Shown piece by piece: positions 61,638 to 64,000 of a stretch of DNA of 64,000 nt; positions within the stretch are counted from its first letter, which is position 1; every line of letters begins with the position of its first letter. Source of the stretch: Sphingopyxis sp. BSN-002 (GTDB lineage: Bacteria; Pseudomonadota; Alphaproteobacteria; Sphingomonadales; Sphingomonadaceae); assembly GCF_022024275.1 (NCBI RefSeq), contig NZ_CP091804.1:3180501-3244500 (forward strand). The letters run 5' to 3'. Under the pieces are notes generated by a model. That model was not told where the DNA came from. It worked only from the letters and a program-made list of their open reading frames with translations, and ran no database searches. The position numbers were made by a program, and so were the translations under genes.

Positions 61638-62749
61638 GCTTCGAAGGGTCCGTCGGGGCCGAGGATGAATCCGCAGCCGAGGCGCTTTGCGTCCTCGTCT
61701 TCGGTCAGCGCCGCGACCGTCTGCCATCCGTCGGCGCGCAGGCTCGATGCGAGCGCGGGATCATGGCCGAGCGGCAGGAAGATGCGGCGTTCGGCCTCGT
61801 CCTCGGCGCCGAGGCCATCGTCGATCAGCGGGTCGGGGTAGAGCGAGAAACCGACGGCGGGCTCTTCCTGACTGTCGCCGACCGGGATCGCATAGCCGCC
61901 GCCGCGGCCGATCGCGTCGCCCTGACCGGGGACGAAGATCTGGAAGCCGAACCAGCTCTGGTAGGCGAAGCCGTGGCGCTCGGTGGGATCGAGGGTCAGA
62001 TTGACGCGGCCGCGGATCGGCGCCGCGATTTCTTCCAGTGCGTCGATGCGGCTGGTGAGCACGCCAGCTTTGTCGAAAGCGCGCAGGTCGGCGATGGCGC
62101 GGTCGAACGGGCCGGTCGCGCGGAGCAAGGGCAGATAGGCCCCGGCGCCGATGCGGACGAGTGCGCCGGCGTCCTTCGCATCGAGTTCGTCGCGCAGGCT
62201 TTCAATATCGGCGGCGACCGGCAGCGGTCCGTTTGCAAGCAGACCGACCGCATCGGGCAAGGTGAAATCAATCGTGACGTCGCCGATCCCGGCCGCATCG
62301 AGCGCCTCGATCGCGACGGTGACGATCTCGCGCGCGGCGGCGACGCTGTCGCTGCCGATCAGCTCGGCGCCGACCTGCAGCATTTCGCGCGCGGGGCGAA
62401 GCTGGCTGGCGCGGAGCTTGACGATCTGGCCGGCATAGCAGAGCCGCAGCGGGCGCGGCGCCTTGGCGAGCAGTGAGGTGGCGATGCGGCCAACCTGCCG
62501 CGTGATGTCGGGACGCAGCGCGAGGGTCCGCTGCGACACCGGATCGGTGAAGCGCAAGAGGTCGCGGGCGCTGCGATCGTCATCGGTGCCGAGCGTCTCG
62601 CGAAACTCGGCGAGCGGGGGCGAGACGCGGCCATAGCCGTGCGAGCGCATCGCATCGACGAGCGCGCGGGTGACGCGCGAGGCGGCCTCGGCCTGCGCGG
62701 GCAGGCGGTCGCGGAGGCCTTCGGGCAGCAGGGCAGGGGCCTTGGTCAT
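61634..62749 (-). CDS. hisZ: ATP phosphoribosyltransferase regulatory subunit
   Basis: 371 residues, a histidyl-tRNA synthetase-like catalytic core without the anticodon-binding domain: L-P-E-G-L-R-D-R-L-P at the start, F-R-E-T-L-G, R-D-L-L-R-F-T-D, then R-P-D-I-T-R-Q-V-G-R-I and G-D-A-I-G-R-G-G-G-Y. Such proteins regulate the short form of HisG, which catalyses the first step of histidine synthesis. hisG is not in the window, so the partner is elsewhere. Downstream of serA on the same strand. Confidence 0.93.
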   Translation of the reverse strand: MTKAPALLPEGLRDRLPAQAEAASRVTRALVDAMRSHGYGRVSPPLAEFRETLGTDDDRSARDLLRFTDPVSQRTLALRPDITRQVGRIATSLLAKAPRPLRLCYAGQIVKLRASQLRPAREMLQVGAELIGSDSVAAAREIVTVAIEALDAAGIGDVTIDFTLPDAVGLLANGPLPVAADIESLRDELDAKDAGALVRIGAGAYLPLLRATGPFDRAIADLRAFDKAGVLTSRIDALEEIAAPIRGRVNLTLDPTERHGFAYQSWFGFQIFVPGQGDAIGRGGGYAIPVGDSQEEPAVGFSLYPDPLIDDGLGAEDEAERRIFLPLGHDPALASSLRADGWQTVAALTEDEDAKRLGCGFILGPDGPFEA

Positions 62750-62770
62750 CGATTGCGGCCTTAGAAGGGT

Positions 62771-62797
62771 GGCGGGAGCGTTTCAACCGCTCCCGCC
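62771..62797 (-). terminator. Hairpin between serA and hisZ
   Basis: GGCGGGAGCG (62771-62780) and CGCTCCCGCC (62788-62797) form a perfect 10-bp stem around 7 bases, starting 6 bases after the serA stop and 22 bases before the hisZ start. Only a weak T-rich tail follows, so it may attenuate rather than end transcription into hisZ. Confidence 0.55.
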
Positions 62798-62803
62798 GGA
62801 TGG

Positions 62804-64000
62804 TCAGAACTTCAAACCCTTCACCGTCTTCACGCCCGGAAGCTGGCAAAGTTGCCACAGCAAAGGTTCGGGCATCGGCGAGTCGAGGCTCAAAAGCAGC
62901 ACGGCTTCGCCGCCTGCGGCGCGGCGGCCGAGGTGGAAGGTTCCGATGTTGAGCCCGGCTTCGCCGAGCGCGGTGCCGATGCGGCCGATGAAGCCCGGAG
63001 CATCCTCGTTGACGATATAGAGCATATGGCCGTCGAGATCGGCCTCGACCTTGATGCCGAACATTTCGACGAGGCGCGGGTCGCCGTTGCTGAACAGCGT
63101 GCCCGCGACCGAGCGGTCGCCTGCCTCGGTCGCGACGGTGACGCGGACGAGCGTGTGGTAATCGCCGTCGCGGTCGTGGCGAACTTCGCGGACGTCGAGC
63201 CCGCGTTCGCGCGCGAGGTGCGGGGCGTTGACCATGTTCACGCTGTCCGAGTAGCGGCGCATCAGGCCGGTGAGCACCGCGGCAGTGATCGGCTTGAGGT
63301 TGAGCTCGGCGGCGGCGCCTTCGACCTCGATCGAGATGGTGGTGAGGTTGTCGTGCGCGAGCTGGCCGACGAGGCTGCCGAGCTTTTCTGCGAGGCTCAT
63401 ATAGGGGCGCAGCTTCGGCGCTTCCTCGGCCGACAGGCTCGGCACGTTGAGCGCGTTGGTGATGCCGCCGGTGAGGAGATAATCGCTGATCTGCTCGGCG
63501 ACCTGGATGGCGACATTGACCTGCGCTTCATCGGTCGACGCACCGAGGTGCGGCGTGCAGATGAAGTTCGGGGTGCCGAACAGCGGGTGGTCGGCCGCCG
63601 GCGGTTCGGTCTGGAACACGTCGAGCGCGGCGCCCGCGACGTGGCCGCTGTCGAGCGCGTCCTTGAGCGCCGCTTCGTCGATCAGGCCGCCGCGCGCGCA
63701 GTTGATGATGCGGACGCCCTTCTTCGCCTTGGCGATATTCTCGGCCGACAGGATATTGCGCGTCTGGTCAGTCAGCGGCGTGTGCAGCGTGATGAAATCG
63801 GCCTTGGCGAGCAAAGTGTCGAGATCGGCCTTTTCGACGCCGAGTTCGATCGCGCGCTCGGGGGTCAGGAAGGGGTCGAAGGCAACGACCTTCATCCGCA
63901 GGCCGAGGGCGCGCTCGGCGACGATGCTGCCGATGTTGCCGCAGCCGATCAGGCCGAGCGTCTTCGACGTGAGCTCGACGCCCATGAAGTCATTCTTCGG
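62804..64000 (-). CDS. serA: D-3-phosphoglycerate dehydrogenase (5' end beyond window)
   Basis: The last 399 residues are visible; the frame is open to the right edge, so the methionine at 63985 (F-M-G-V-E-L) is internal. The NAD-binding motif G-L-I-G-C-G-N-I-G is near the start of the visible part; I-N-C-A-R-G-G-L-I-D-E and C-T-P-H-L-G-A-S-T-D-E-A follow. An intervening domain and a C-terminal ACT domain (M-L-Y-I-V-N-E-D-A-P-G-F-I-G-R-I) mark the long, serine-controlled type. It oxidises 3-phosphoglycerate, the first step of serine synthesis. About 130 N-terminal residues should lie outside the window. Confidence 0.96.
   Translation of the reverse strand, partial: PKNDFMGVELTSKTLGLIGCGNIGSIVAERALGLRMKVVAFDPFLTPERAIELGVEKADLDTLLAKADFITLHTPLTDQTRNILSAENIAKAKKGVRIINCARGGLIDEAALKDALDSGHVAGAALDVFQTEPPAADHPLFGTPNFICTPHLGASTDEAQVNVAIQVAEQISDYLLTGGITNALNVPSLSAEEAPKLRPYMSLAEKLGSLVGQLAHDNLTTISIEVEGAAAELNLKPITAAVLTGLMRRYSDSVNMVNAPHLARERGLDVREVRHDRDGDYHTLVRVTVATEAGDRSVAGTLFSNGDPRLVEMFGIKVEADLDGHMLYIVNEDAPGFIGRIGTALGEAGLNIGTFHLGRRAAGGEAVLLLSLDSPMPEPLLWQLCQLPGVKTVKGLKF

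Overview
The window is a dense, GC-rich (mid-60s % by eye) chromosomal segment from an alphaproteobacterium, most likely a sphingomonad close to Sphingopyxis. This rests on protein style (ClpS, phasin, class I PHA synthase, HisZ, DipZ-like DsbD, DUF1476, tandem GlsB/YeaQ genes), strong G/C codon-third-position bias and many 1-8 bp gene overlaps. I could not run a search, so the genus is inferred. I saw no rRNA, tRNA, CRISPR array, integrase, transposase or insertion sequence. Both edges cut genes: a CHAT/TPR protein on the left and serA on the right.

Layout. 1-5.5 kb: the CHAT/TPR protein (minus), then DUF1476, BolA, monothiol glutaredoxin and a DipZ-like CcdA-thioredoxin fusion. 5.7-8 kb: a BlaI-type repressor and M56 (BlaR1-like) membrane metallopeptidase pair with a textbook BlaI operator and three phased direct repeats. 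8-12.1 kb: a metallo-beta-lactamase-fold hydrolase, a secreted unknown, a DUF4230 protein, a polytopic membrane protein and nadA. 12.1-13.8 kb: a 0.9-kb gene-free stretch with RNA-like hairpins, a frameshifted GlsB/YeaQ gene and its intact paralogue. 14-20.2 kb: an RND efflux pair whose pump carries an unusual insertion with about four predicted extra membrane segments, then a DUF445 protein. 20.2-31.9 kb: an epimerase, aminopeptidase N, an Mla/MCE-type lipid-transport operon (mlaE-mlaF-mlaD-lipoprotein), a HAD phosphatase, a Cys/Met-metabolism PLP enzyme, an MFS permease, and the coupled genes pgeF and a GNAT.

31.9-44.5 kb: a MidA-type methyltransferase, lgt, an acyl-CoA ligase, cfa, DUF1801, argG, two hypotheticals, a threonine aldolase, a DMT exporter, a serine hydrolase apparently read from a leaderless promoter inside a long palindrome, and murA. 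44.6-51.4 kb: a DUF3011 envelope protein, an isomerase/SDR operon facing an HxlR regulator across a near-perfect palindrome, clpS, and a phasin with probable PhaR boxes beside PHA synthase. 51.4-64 kb: an aminotransferase, DUF2721, amidase, MFS, FMN reductase, L,D-transpeptidase, haloalkane dehalogenase, a ferric-reductase-like protein, purA, an esterase, a DOPA-dioxygenase-like protein, hisZ and partial serA.

Most of the window is core metabolism and envelope maintenance (murA, lgt, Mla, cfa, L,D-transpeptidase, NAD, arginine, purine, histidine and serine synthesis) with polyhydroxyalkanoate storage. The least ordinary items are regulatory sites readable directly from sequence (BlaI operator with phased repeats, HxlR palindrome, PhaR-like boxes, leaderless promoter/operator), the RND pump insertion, the broken GlsB copy, the structured intergenic region at 12.1-13.05 kb, and an SDR lacking the canonical Ser and Tyr. 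I found no convincing new multi-gene system.
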